IMG/VR virus record: IMGVR_UViG_3300025570_000011
Coordinates: 1 to 64,000 of that record
Origin: a virus
Strand: one strand, 5' to 3'
Length of the DNA: 64,000 bases
The position numbers and the translations under genes were made by a program. A model generated the notes under the pieces. That model did no database searches, was not told the origin of the DNA, and was given only the letters and a program-made list of their open reading frames with translations. Of the stretch, positions 33,062 through 42,353 are shown one piece after another (position 1 is the first letter of the stretch; every line of letters begins with the position of its first letter).

Positions 33062-36000
33062 ATGAGTGTAAATTTTCCATTAGAATTAATTGGAGTAGGT
33101 GACGCGCCGTCTTCATCTGCTGAGACGGTAATAAGAAGAATAGATATTGGTACTAAGTTCGAGGATCTCCCCATTACCGTTGATGGTCTAGGGAACACTA
33201 TAACTAACCCGCAGGAATATTGGTATAGATGCGGTGGTGGCTCTACTCAAGCGGGCAATAGTATATGGTATGTTAATACAGGGGGCTCGCAAGTTTATGA
33301 AGGCAAAACCACTGCGTTCACTCCTGGTAATATACCTAGTTATGTTCCAGCCGTGGTCCAACAAACCGAGAGATATAGACAATCCGGTACCAACCTTGAA
33401 TATACAATTCCAAACCTTGCATCAGAATCGCCCCTGCCTAGTGGAACATATAGAGTGAATCTTATTTTTAGTGATAACTATAGAAACTTTAGAGTTGTAA
33501 ATATTTTTATTAATAATATTTTTGTAGGTGAGCTTAGAGAGGAAAGCACCGATGGAGCGACATTTGTAGGTGAATTTCAATCATATGATGTTGAAGTATC
33601 AACTGGTGTCATAGAGATACGGTTTGAAAAAGTGGAAGAAAACCCCAAAATCCATGGAATTGAAATCATAAAGTTAGGTACTACTGATGAGACTGCTTTT
33701 GTTACAATAGGAAATATTAATAACACTAATGATAATACCGGCTTCGGTTCAGTTCCATATGTATATGAAATTGCAAAATATGAAACGTTTAGAAGAAAGA
33801 TAGATGATTATAATGCAGATCCTGTAAATGTAAATAGACAAATAACTGCATCAGGCGATCCTAGATTTACAGATGATCTGCATCCTGCATATGGTGTATT
33901 TGGAAACAGAGCTTTTCGCTTTGTTAACTGGTTAAATGAAAGAGAAGGCTACCAGCCAGCATATAAAATTTTAGGTGGCGGTTCAAATGATCCTATTTCT
34001 CTTTGGAGTAGTGCTGAAGCGTGGCAACTCGGAGGTGAAAACAGATTTAGACATAAGGCCGCAAAATATTTCTTACCATCTTATAATGAATGGTATAAAG
34101 CAGCTTATTATGATCCTATTAATACTGTTTATTACGATTATGCAACTGGAAGTGACACTCCTCCAATTTCTACACCTGGTGGTAAAGTTGAAGGAACCGC
34201 GGTGTATAATCAAGACATCACTACTGGTCTTGCGATTGTAACTAATGCGGGTGGGGAAAGTCCTTATGGTATAGTTGGAGGAAACGGCAATGTTAGTGAG
34301 TTTTTAGAAACGGCGGTAGGGCTGGTTAATGATGACCCTTTGGAAAATAGAATATCTGTTGGTGGTACTTATTCTGATACTACTATTCAACCAGCTACGG
34401 CGACTCCTCCTGGAGCTTCAACCACTTTATTTACCGTTGATGATGCTATTACATTTAGACTCGCTCGTAATCCTAATGCATTTTTCTATACATCATATTT
34501 TGAAGAGTTCGTACCTATTAACAATCCTGGTAACGATGCAGATACTGTAATTGGTGGTTATGGTGATGTTAGTTATACATATCAAATTGCAAAATATAGT
34601 GTTGCTGAAGAACAGGTTGCTGCTTACAATACAGCCAACCCTTCATTACAAATATCAATAGATTCTCGTGGTGAAAGTAAACCAGCTACAAGTGTATCAT
34701 GGAATGGAGCGGCTCGTTATGTTAACTGGCTTAATACAAGAGAAGGGTTTCAACCCGCTTATAAATTTGATACTGGTATAGCTAATGACAATATATCTTT
34801 ATGGGATGTGGCCGATTCGTGGACAGCAGGTGGTGAGAATCGTTATCGTCATAAAGATGCAAAATACTTCTTACCGAACGAAAATGAGTGGTATAAAGCT
34901 GCTTATTATGATCCTATTAATACTGTTTATTATGATTATCCAACAGGTAGCGATAGTCCTCCAACACCAACGGCTGGTAGTACAATAACAGGAGAGGCTG
35001 TTTATAATCAAACGTCTGGTCAAGGTCCTGCTAATGTTACTAACGCTGGCGGTCTTAGTCCGTATGGTACGATGGGACAGGGTGGTAATACATACGAATG
35101 GATTGAGACCGCGTTAGATGGTACTAATGATTCGGCTGTTGAGTCGCGGGTGCGCCGCGGCGGCGACTGGGACGACAGCTCCCCCGTCTTGCAGTCGTCC
35201 TTCCGCAGCTTCGGCAGCCCGGTCGGCGAGAACAACAGCGTCGGTTTTCGTGTCGCCTGTAACGTGAATGCTAATCCTATATCAGCCTCGCTCATCACCA
35301 TTGGCGATGCTAGTAATAATCCCGATGGTACCACCACCTTTGGATCGGTTCCATATACATATCAGATCGGTAAGTATGAAGTTAATGAAAAAGAAATTGA
35401 TGAGTTTAATAAAATAAATGAAAACGCCATTTTTAAGTTTGATGATGGTGAAGATAAACCCGCTAGAGAATTAACATGGAACTCAGCAGCACGATTTATT
35501 AATTGGCTTAATTCTAAAGAAGGTTATTTTGAAGCTTACTCCTTTGCGTCAGCAGGCCAATTCAGTGATGAGTGGCCGCTTGATCAATCTTGGGATCTTG
35601 GTGGAGAAGTAAATCGTCTAAGACATAAACATGCAAAGTATTTCCTACCAAGCGAAGATGAATGGTATAAAGCGGCTTACTGGGATCAGACCTTATCTAA
35701 GTATTGGTTATATTCAACAGGAAGCGATACTCCTCCAGCAGATGTTCCAGGCGGGGTAGATCCAAATACTGCTGTTTATAACCAAGCCGCCACGGCTTCA
35801 GTTATTCGGGCGGGTGGGGAAAGTCCTTATGGTATAGTTGGAGGAAACGGTAATGTGAAGGAGTGGCTTGAAGGTGCGCCAGCTGGAAACACAACTCAAA
35901 AGTGGGCTGCTGGTGAATCCTATGAAGCGACGACGTTAGGAACAAAAAATTCTTTTCCAAATTTATTCCTGAATAACTCAGGAGATGATAAGATAGGTTT

Positions 36001-37768
36001 ACGTTGCGCCGCTAACCCCGATACGAAAACGCCAACAATTCTTTTTGATCAATTTGGAGATGAACTCGTTAAGTATAATGGTGATATACCACCCGATTAT
36101 AATGATGGTAATTTTTTATACCCGCCCGTGAGTATTCTTATAGGAGAATCTGCTTCTGAAATTGGCGGACGTGCATTTAGAAATAATACTAATTTAGAAT
36201 CTTTAAATTTAGGGCTGAGTGTTCTCGAGATTCGAGGCAATGCATTTGATGGTTGTGTCAACCTAACAGGACCTCTTAATATTCCAGATAGTATAAATGC
36301 TATACGAGATCTAGCTTTTCGAAATTGCTCTTCTTTACAAAGTTTAGATCTTGGTAACAACATTACCTTTATTGGTGATAATGCATTTGATGGTTGTGTC
36401 AACCTAACAGGACCTCTTAATATTCCAGATACTGTATCAGTGATTGATCCCAGGGCATTTCTTAATTGTTCTGGAATTTCTTCTTTAAAAATCTCGAATA
36501 ATATGTCTATACTTAAAATTGGCACCTTTCAAAATTGTTCTGGAATACTGGGGGAAGTGATCATCCCAGATATTGTAACCGAGATAGGTAATAGCGTTTT
36601 TAGGAATTGTTCTAATGTAACATCGTTTAATATCCCGACCGGCTTGGAATCTATTGGCAGTTCTGCTTTTTCCGGATGCTCTTCATGGGTTGGTCCATTA
36701 GTCCTTCCAGATACTTTAACTACTTTTGGAACATTTACTTTTATTGGCTGTTCGGGATTAACTAGTTTTAATTTTCCAAATAACCCAAACTTTACCAGCA
36801 TACCATCTGGTTTATTTAATAATTGTCCTAATCTAGCTGGTCCACTAATCATTCCAGATTCGGTGACTTCGATCGGAACCGCTCCTTTTCGTGATTGCAA
36901 TAAATTAACAGGCCCACTAATCATTCCAGATAAAGTGACTTCTATTGGTGATAGTGCATTTATTGATTGCTCTGGCTTAGAATCTCTTACGCTTGGTTCT
37001 GGACTTACTAATATTCGATCTGGAACATTTAACCGCTGCAGCGGAATGATTGGAACTCTTAGTATACCCGCCACTATAACTGAAATTGGCGGTAATGCAT
37101 TTAGAGCTTGCTCTTTTGATAGAATTGAATACTACGCCGTTGTAAAACCGAGCGAAGACGGCAATGTGTTTTCTTCAAATAATACAACAGAAATACACGT
37201 TCCTAGCGAAGCTCCTTTTAATGCTAGACCAAATGCATGGGTGGGAGGAGAAGTTTGGAATGGATTAACAGTAGTAGCCGATTTAGACAATTCTTTAAAT
37301 ACTACACTATATGATGTTAATAATTTAGCTTTAATATCTATTGATATAGATATACCAAATAATTGGAATGAAAATGAAACTCTATTTGCGGCCGATACTA
37401 TTAAGATTGGAAGTTCTTGTGCAGCAATAGGAGACCAGGCCTTTATTAATAATACATCTTTAACAGATATTGCATATGGTATTATTCCAGCAACCGTTCA
37501 AACGATTGGCAGTGGTTCTTTTCAAAATTGTACTTTCTTAGCCGGTTCATTAACTATATCAAGTGGCATTACATCTATTGGAGATTTTGCTTTTCAAAAT
37601 TGCTCTTCTATTACTTCAGTTAACATTGAAGCGACAACCGCGCCAATAATTGGTATTAATACATTTTCTGGTATGACCTCAGTATTTCCAGCAGAGATTC
37701 ATGTTCCAACTGGCGCAACAGGGTATGCTGCATCATATAACGGACTAACAGTAGTTGCAGACTTATAA
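33062..37768 (+). CDS. Multi-domain adhesin: malectin, three FGE-type domains, BspA-type LRR
   Basis: A 1568-residue protein. Residues ~45-210 form a malectin-like carbohydrate-binding domain (WYRCGGGS, ending in IHGIEIIKL). Three FGE/SUMF1 (C-type-lectin fold) domains follow at about 210-475, 483-735 and 743-990, each with the NWLN, HKxAKYFLP, EWYKAAYYDP and SPYG..G..GN..E patterns. The second ends in RRGGDWDD...GFRVAC, encoded by a GC-rich tract (35141-35256) with the look of a retroelement-diversified variable region. Residues ~995-1568 are BspA-type leucine-rich repeats (AFRNCSSL..L.L and IP..V..IG units). It has no catalytic Cys of true FGE, so it is a binding protein. Likely receptor recognition. 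Confidence 0.8.
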   Translation: MSVNFPLELIGVGDAPSSSAETVIRRIDIGTKFEDLPITVDGLGNTITNPQEYWYRCGGGSTQAGNSIWYVNTGGSQVYEGKTTAFTPGNIPSYVPAVVQQTERYRQSGTNLEYTIPNLASESPLPSGTYRVNLIFSDNYRNFRVVNIFINNIFVGELREESTDGATFVGEFQSYDVEVSTGVIEIRFEKVEENPKIHGIEIIKLGTTDETAFVTIGNINNTNDNTGFGSVPYVYEIAKYETFRRKIDDYNADPVNVNRQITASGDPRFTDDLHPAYGVFGNRAFRFVNWLNEREGYQPAYKILGGGSNDPISLWSSAEAWQLGGENRFRHKAAKYFLPSYNEWYKAAYYDPINTVYYDYATGSDTPPISTPGGKVEGTAVYNQDITTGLAIVTNAGGESPYGIVGGNGNVSEFLETAVGLVNDDPLENRISVGGTYSDTTIQPATATPPGASTTLFTVDDAITFRLARNPNAFFYTSYFEEFVPINNPGNDADTVIGGYGDVSYTYQIAKYSVAEEQVAAYNTANPSLQISIDSRGESKPATSVSWNGAARYVNWLNTREGFQPAYKFDTGIANDNISLWDVADSWTAGGENRYRHKDAKYFLPNENEWYKAAYYDPINTVYYDYPTGSDSPPTPTAGSTITGEAVYNQTSGQGPANVTNAGGLSPYGTMGQGGNTYEWIETALDGTNDSAVESRVRRGGDWDDSSPVLQSSFRSFGSPVGENNSVGFRVACNVNANPISASLITIGDASNNPDGTTTFGSVPYTYQIGKYEVNEKEIDEFNKINENAIFKFDDGEDKPARELTWNSAARFINWLNSKEGYFEAYSFASAGQFSDEWPLDQSWDLGGEVNRLRHKHAKYFLPSEDEWYKAAYWDQTLSKYWLYSTGSDTPPADVPGGVDPNTAVYNQAATASVIRAGGESPYGIVGGNGNVKEWLEGAPAGNTTQKWAAGESYEATTLGTKNSFPNLFLNNSGDDKIGLRCAANPDTKTPTILFDQFGDELVKYNGDIPPDYNDGNFLYPPVSILIGESASEIGGRAFRNNTNLESLNLGLSVLEIRGNAFDGCVNLTGPLNIPDSINAIRDLAFRNCSSLQSLDLGNNITFIGDNAFDGCVNLTGPLNIPDTVSVIDPRAFLNCSGISSLKISNNMSILKIGTFQNCSGILGEVIIPDIVTEIGNSVFRNCSNVTSFNIPTGLESIGSSAFSGCSSWVGPLVLPDTLTTFGTFTFIGCSGLTSFNFPNNPNFTSIPSGLFNNCPNLAGPLIIPDSVTSIGTAPFRDCNKLTGPLIIPDKVTSIGDSAFIDCSGLESLTLGSGLTNIRSGTFNRCSGMIGTLSIPATITEIGGNAFRACSFDRIEYYAVVKPSEDGNVFSSNNTTEIHVPSEAPFNARPNAWVGGEVWNGLTVVADLDNSLNTTLYDVNNLALISIDIDIPNNWNENETLFAADTIKIGSSCAAIGDQAFINNTSLTDIAYGIIPATVQTIGSGSFQNCTFLAGSLTISSGITSIGDFAFQNCSSITSVNIEATTAPIIGINTFSGMTSVFPAEIHVPTGATGYAASYNGLTVVADL
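35141..35256 (+). other. Putative DGR variable region 1
   Basis: GC-rich tract in an AT-rich gene, encoding residues ~694-732 at the end of the second FGE domain. Starts GAGTCGCGGG and ends GGTTTTCGTGTCGC, both shared with 50247-50380. Many codons are of the form NNC (AGC, TCC, TTC, GTC, AAC), as expected if a template of AAC codons is mutated at adenines. RGGxW, LxS and GFRVA match the conserved frame of FGE-type DGR targets. The reverse transcriptase and template are not in the window. Confidence 0.65.
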
Positions 37769-37772
37769 AAAG

Positions 37773-38684
37773 ATGAGTATAGAAAATACAAAGTTAAATA
37801 CAAAGTTAAACATAGAAACGTTTGATAATATTAAAGCTACTATAAAGAACGAAGACAAGACAACAGTATCGGTTGATCATAATTTTTTAGTTCCAGATTA
37901 TACACCTCCTACTAATGCCATAATAGCATGGAATAGTTATATGGAGGTTGGCGCAAATTTTGGCGATCAAATATTAACTGAATTTGTTAAAAACGATGCA
38001 GGCATTCCACTTTCAATGTCAATCTTTAGAAATGATATTGAAGTTTATATAGATGATAATTTAATAGGTATTCAAATAGATGATATGCCAGAACAATTTG
38101 GTTTTGATAATCCAAACAACCCTAACTTTAAATATGATAGTTCTTATATAGATTTTACTGAGGTTGAACCCGGTATTGTGAAATACTCATCAAGCGTTAG
38201 ATATTTAAGTGGCCTGCCTAAACAAAATAGTAGTAATGGTTTAGATGGAAGAAAGCCAAGTAGAAGACAGACAAATGCGCCACAAGCAGGCAGCTTAGAT
38301 TTTAGATCAGAGGATATATTTGTTTCTGGAGTTTATCCATATTATTATGGATTAAGCAATGCACCAATGACTAAAGAAGAAATACAAGAACTAATAGATA
38401 GCAATGACTCTTCTTTAAATTTCGTTGTGGCTGATAGCATGGGTGATGTAACTATTAGATATGACTCAAACGAACAATATCTATGGTTTGCTCATGCTAG
38501 TATATATGATCAAAAAAATAGTTGGCTTAACAGCGATACAACAAACGGCGAAATAACAAGCGGGGGTTTTATAGAGAAAACTGGGCAATTCCAGCTTTCA
38601 AATACTTTTTGGGTTAACATTGATTTTACAATATATCAAAGTAATGCAGTAAGCACCACTTACGAACTTACTTACCTCGTTTAA
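37773..38684 (+). CDS. Virion-associated protein of the fibre cluster
   Basis: A 303-residue protein, started at the ATG at 37773. It is acidic, rich in Asn, Ser and Tyr and has alternating strands; SVDHNFLVPDYTPP and YPYYYGLSNAPMTKEE are distinctive. The second half has a segment (WFAHASIYDQKNSWL) seen in structural proteins of other large phages. No enzyme motif. A tail or fibre tip role would fit the neighbours. Confidence 0.45.
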   Translation: MSIENTKLNTKLNIETFDNIKATIKNEDKTTVSVDHNFLVPDYTPPTNAIIAWNSYMEVGANFGDQILTEFVKNDAGIPLSMSIFRNDIEVYIDDNLIGIQIDDMPEQFGFDNPNNPNFKYDSSYIDFTEVEPGIVKYSSSVRYLSGLPKQNSSNGLDGRKPSRRQTNAPQAGSLDFRSEDIFVSGVYPYYYGLSNAPMTKEEIQELIDSNDSSLNFVVADSMGDVTIRYDSNEQYLWFAHASIYDQKNSWLNSDTTNGEITSGGFIEKTGQFQLSNTFWVNIDFTIYQSNAVSTTYELTYLV

Positions 38685-38689
38685 GTTTT

Positions 38690-39568
38690 ATGTTAATTAA
38701 TGTATACACACTTGATAGAAAATCACCAATGGGATTTGGCGATTTTATTCGGGGTTGTATCGCCTGCCACCAATTATCTTTAAAAAACGAGTTTCCTTTT
38801 GATATTAATCTTAAACGATTTTCTAAGTTTTATAAATCGGAAGAAACTTTATTAAAAAAAAGTATATACACTAAGTTATTTCCTAAATGTCTTGATATAA
38901 ACGAACTCAAAGAAAAATTAGATTCTTTAGCGCAAGGTACTAATTTAAATGATACGGATTTTTTTATTTTAACAAATGCGTGGCCCAAAAATACGATTGA
39001 AAAACAAAAAACGATAGAAGGTAAGATTAAACAAAAGGGCTGGGGCAAAATATCTAAAGAAACAAAAGACTTTATTAAATCACGGTTAATACCAAGTGAT
39101 TTTCAGTTATCATTTATTAAAAACGTGCCAGAAAAATATGAAGTTGTTCATATAAGAGCAGGAGATGGAATAGCCTTTAAAAATGAAGTTAATGACGAAT
39201 CTTTAAATGCTCACGACTCTTCTGACGTTTCTCTTGATAGCATTACTAAAGCTACAATATCAAGAATTTCTAAAATATTAAAAACGGCAAAGAATCCTTT
39301 AGTGATTCTTTCAGACTCGGCTGAGGTTAAAAACAATATAGGTATTCAATATTCTAAATGTATTGATAATGGTAAAATAATTATTTCTAATGTTGATACA
39401 AAACATTCGGGTGTGAATGGTTTAAAAGAAACGTTTCACGATTTAACAATTTTAAATAATGCTAAAACAATTCACCAATTATCAGTATATAACTGGGGAT
39501 CCGGTTTTAGTAATATAGCTCATCATATTTATGATGTTCCTATTAAAAGATATCCTAAATTAAAATAA
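38690..39568 (+). CDS. Fucosyltransferase-like glycosyltransferase
   Basis: A 292-residue protein. VVHIRAGDG near residue 152 resembles the HIRRGD sugar-nucleotide motif of alpha-1,2/1,6- and O-fucosyltransferases; PLVILSDSAEVK and SVYNWGSGFSNIAH are the later parts of the same fold, with conserved Ser/Gly. It lacks a signal peptide and would act in the cytoplasm, perhaps on fibre proteins before assembly or on a host sugar. The donor sugar is unknown, and fucosyltransferase is a fold-level guess. Confidence 0.55.
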   Translation: MLINVYTLDRKSPMGFGDFIRGCIACHQLSLKNEFPFDINLKRFSKFYKSEETLLKKSIYTKLFPKCLDINELKEKLDSLAQGTNLNDTDFFILTNAWPKNTIEKQKTIEGKIKQKGWGKISKETKDFIKSRLIPSDFQLSFIKNVPEKYEVVHIRAGDGIAFKNEVNDESLNAHDSSDVSLDSITKATISRISKILKTAKNPLVILSDSAEVKNNIGIQYSKCIDNGKIIISNVDTKHSGVNGLKETFHDLTILNNAKTIHQLSVYNWGSGFSNIAHHIYDVPIKRYPKLK

Positions 39569-39576
39569 TATTTTAA

Positions 39577-39765
39577 ATGTACGTTGCACAAAACATAAAA
39601 GACAATAAAAGATTTTTAATATCTCCTGATTGTAAATATGAATCATCTACAATAGATCTGGATGATGCTTTTAAATGGAAAAGTATTGCTGCGTGTAGAG
39701 TTTGGTGTGTAGGATGTGGAGCCGGAAATTGGGTTCCTATTAAAATATCAGACATTAGAAAATAA
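39577..39765 (+). CDS. Small Cys-containing protein
   Basis: A 62-residue protein with CRVWCVGCG near the C-terminus, a Cys cluster that may bind zinc. Follows the glycosyltransferase by 8 bases. Unrecognised. Confidence 0.4.
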   Translation: MYVAQNIKDNKRFLISPDCKYESSTIDLDDAFKWKSIAACRVWCVGCGAGNWVPIKISDIRK

Positions 39766-39784
39766 TTTTATACATCTAATATAT

Positions 39785-39792
39785 TATAAATA
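39785..39792 (+). promoter_or_regulatory. Late promoter, near-leaderless
   Basis: Exact TATAAATA with 9 bases to the ATG at 39802; the predicted leader is 4 nt. Confidence 0.75.
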
Positions 39793-39801
39793 AAAGTAGA
39801 T

Positions 39802-41853
39802 ATGGCCACCAATGAAATAAAATTTAAAAGCGATGTTGCTGTTTTTGGTAACTTTAACGTTGATTCATTTAGTTTATCGCGACTAGAAACTACAAACCTG
39901 CCAGCCATTACAGTGGATGGAGCAGTTGCGTATGATACTACAAAACAAAGTTTAACTGTTTATGATTTAGCTAATACTGAATGGAAAATTTCTAATGGTA
40001 GTATTCTTCAAGAAGATAATCTTTCTATTAGACCTCAGGGGCAAGTTGAATTTGGTGCGGGTAATCCTCGTGGCTCTAATTCGGTTGACCTTCAAACTGT
40101 CAGAGACGCCGTTGACCAAGTTGCTGGTGGAGATTACGATGTTATTAGTGGTGGAAAAAATAATAAAACCGATTCCGTTAACCCGGGGGCGAATTTAAAC
40201 ACTATTGGTGGAGGAGAAGATAATACAATAGTTGCAAGTTATGCTTCAACTATTGGTGGCGGCCAAGGGAATGTATTAAGTACCAACACTGGAGTCATTG
40301 GTGGAGGTTCTTACAACGAGATTTATGCCGGGTGGCAAAACTCAATTTTTTCTGGGCAACAAAATTATATAGGGAATGAAGGTGATAATCATGAAGGTAA
40401 TTACATTGCTTCAGGTAACTTTAACACAATTGCGTTTCTGCAAAACGGATCTGGAGATTATAACTCAATTTGTGGAGGAGGAACTGACAATGCGATTAAT
40501 TTTGGTGATTATAATACATTAGGCGGCGGAAGGAACAACATAATAAAACGTTCAGCCGACCTTAACAACGAGTTACCATCATATAATACGATGCCGGGTG
40601 GTCATGATAATGAAATATTTGATGGTGATTATAATACAATTTTAGGTGGTCGTAATAATGCTGTTACTGGCAGTTATTCTGTTGCTTTTGGAAGAAGAGC
40701 TGTTACAGTTAATGAAAGTGTTGTTTTATTCGCAGATGAAACAACGGACGTCTTTAGTGATGTCGCAGCAAACTCATTTAACATTCAAGCAAGCGGCGGA
40801 TTAAGATTAGTTGATGGTAATGAAGGCGTTGGTAAAGTTCTTACATGTGACGCTAATGGAACTGGTCATTGGAACCCACGCGGCGTTGATTCTATTACAG
40901 TTGGCGAAGGATTATCAATTGATAACGCTGATGCTCAAGTACCGATAATTACTTTAACCCCACATGGCGTTGATTCTATTACAGTTGGCGAAGGATTATC
41001 AATTGATAACACTGATGCTCAAGTACCGATAATTACTTTAGACCCACGCGGCGTTGATTCTATTACAGTTGGCGAAGGATTATCAATTGATAACACTGAT
41101 GCTCAAGTACCGATAATTACTTTAACCGATGGAGCTTTTTCCGTGGTATCACAAGAAACCGCGCCGGCTAGTCCTTCAGAAGGAGACCTTTGGTTTGATA
41201 CTGTCGAAGGATTACTATATGTATATTATGACGATGGTAATGACTCGCCACAGTGGGTTAGTTCTTCTACAGGTTCTGTTGGTCCAACAGGTCCTATTGG
41301 CGAAACAGGCGCAACAGGTCCTACTGGCGCAACAGGTCCTACTGGCGTATTTCAAGATATTGCAGCCCAGACGGTGGTCGGTAACATAACTGGTAATACA
41401 GCTGCGCCATCTGAAGTTGCGCTAGTAAGTGAGAGTCAATCTATTGAGAACAACGACAACGACACCACGATTCCAACCTCTGCCGCCGTTAAGGATTACG
41501 TGGATGGGTCTGTAGCAGATCCATCAAGAAGTTATAACAGTTTTGAACACACCACAACCAATGACACCATCCTCCAAAACACTACTGGGCGACCTTTATG
41601 GGTGAGTTTTACTATGTTGTCTGGAGATAATATTGACTTTATTCTCGGAGAAATTTCTCCTTCCGTCACCGGGTGGGATCCTGGTTCAGAAATCCCGGTC
41701 TGGCGTATCGGCCAATATAGAAACATCGACGGAAGTATTAATCAAGCGGGAGGCCAGGTGACGATGATTGTTCCTGACCAATACGCCTGGAAGTTTAGAC
41801 ACAGTTCTAACGTTACGGCGGAGGAAAAAGTGCATAGCAGCTTTCAACTTTAA
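39802..41853 (+). CDS. Tail fibre with GG repeats and collagen-like segment
   Basis: A 683-residue fibre. The N-terminus MATNEIKFKSDVAVFGNFNV is closely like that of the product at 42354, so both may attach to the same site. A YadA-like block of IGGG..N repeats spans about residues 120-300. Three 28-residue direct repeats (GVDSITVGEGLSIDN) span about 361-443. A collagen-like GPTGPIGETGATGPTG run follows near 495-515, and the C-terminus is a compact binding-type domain (about 575-683). Collagen-like and GG repeats both drive trimer formation. Confidence 0.7.
   Translation: MATNEIKFKSDVAVFGNFNVDSFSLSRLETTNLPAITVDGAVAYDTTKQSLTVYDLANTEWKISNGSILQEDNLSIRPQGQVEFGAGNPRGSNSVDLQTVRDAVDQVAGGDYDVISGGKNNKTDSVNPGANLNTIGGGEDNTIVASYASTIGGGQGNVLSTNTGVIGGGSYNEIYAGWQNSIFSGQQNYIGNEGDNHEGNYIASGNFNTIAFLQNGSGDYNSICGGGTDNAINFGDYNTLGGGRNNIIKRSADLNNELPSYNTMPGGHDNEIFDGDYNTILGGRNNAVTGSYSVAFGRRAVTVNESVVLFADETTDVFSDVAANSFNIQASGGLRLVDGNEGVGKVLTCDANGTGHWNPRGVDSITVGEGLSIDNADAQVPIITLTPHGVDSITVGEGLSIDNTDAQVPIITLDPRGVDSITVGEGLSIDNTDAQVPIITLTDGAFSVVSQETAPASPSEGDLWFDTVEGLLYVYYDDGNDSPQWVSSSTGSVGPTGPIGETGATGPTGATGPTGVFQDIAAQTVVGNITGNTAAPSEVALVSESQSIENNDNDTTIPTSAAVKDYVDGSVADPSRSYNSFEHTTTNDTILQNTTGRPLWVSFTMLSGDNIDFILGEISPSVTGWDPGSEIPVWRIGQYRNIDGSINQAGGQVTMIVPDQYAWKFRHSSNVTAEEKVHSSFQL
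40882..41133 (+). repeat. 84-bp in-frame triple repeat
   Basis: Three units starting at 40882, 40966 and 41050. They are almost identical at DNA level, so recently expanded or corrected by recombination. Confidence 0.85.
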
Positions 41854-41859
41854 AAAATC

Positions 41860-42288
41860 ATGAGTGAAATATTATACATTGACGCAAACGGATTACTCTA
41901 TGGGATTCAACCAGATAGAGTAAGTGAAGTTACCGAAGATTGGACAGAGTGCCAAAAGGACGCAGAAGGAAACTATGGCAATCGTTACAACACGGATGGA
42001 ACTATTGCGGCCGATCCAGAGCCTACTGTCAATCAGATTAAGGCTGAAGCGGGTCGAAGAATTGTTGAGCTTTGCCCTGAATGGCAACAGCGTAACTATA
42101 TTGCTACATCTTTAACATTCACAGATATGATTCAAGATGGAGAAACACTTACTGCTGAACAAGAAACTCAACGATCAGAAATTAAAGCAATTTGGACTAC
42201 AATTCAAGGTATTCGTACTAAGTCTGATGAGATTGAAGCTATGTCTCCTATTCCTACAGACTTTAAAGATGACTCCTATTGGGTTTAA
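41860..42288 (+). CDS. Tail-fibre assembly-like protein
   Basis: A 142-residue protein. The middle (QIKAEAGRRIVELCPEWQQRN) resembles the helical domain of Tfa-like and other small proteins encoded after phage fibre genes. It probably helps fold or trimerise the fibre at 39802, or caps its tip. It starts 6 bases after that gene. Confidence 0.55.
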   Translation: MSEILYIDANGLLYGIQPDRVSEVTEDWTECQKDAEGNYGNRYNTDGTIAADPEPTVNQIKAEAGRRIVELCPEWQQRNYIATSLTFTDMIQDGETLTAEQETQRSEIKAIWTTIQGIRTKSDEIEAMSPIPTDFKDDSYWV

Positions 42289-42306
42289 ATAAGTTAATCT
42301 TTTTAT

Positions 42307-42314
42307 TATAAATA
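42307..42314 (+). promoter_or_regulatory. Late promoter
   Basis: Exact TATAAATA, 39 bases before the ATG at 42354. It is one of the few exact boxes with a real leader (about 34 nt). Confidence 0.65.
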
Positions 42315-42353
42315 ATTATTATACGAACTATCGTAAATATAGAACATTAAAAT

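Noticed and set aside
36529-37074. 181-codon minus-strand frame inside the LRR region
   Set aside because: Antisense of LRR repeats; the translation is a repeated artefact (ESGMISGP-type units).
33062-37768. Active formylglycine-generating enzyme
   Set aside because: The FGE-type domains lack the paired catalytic Cys and sit in an adhesin; the fold is used for binding.
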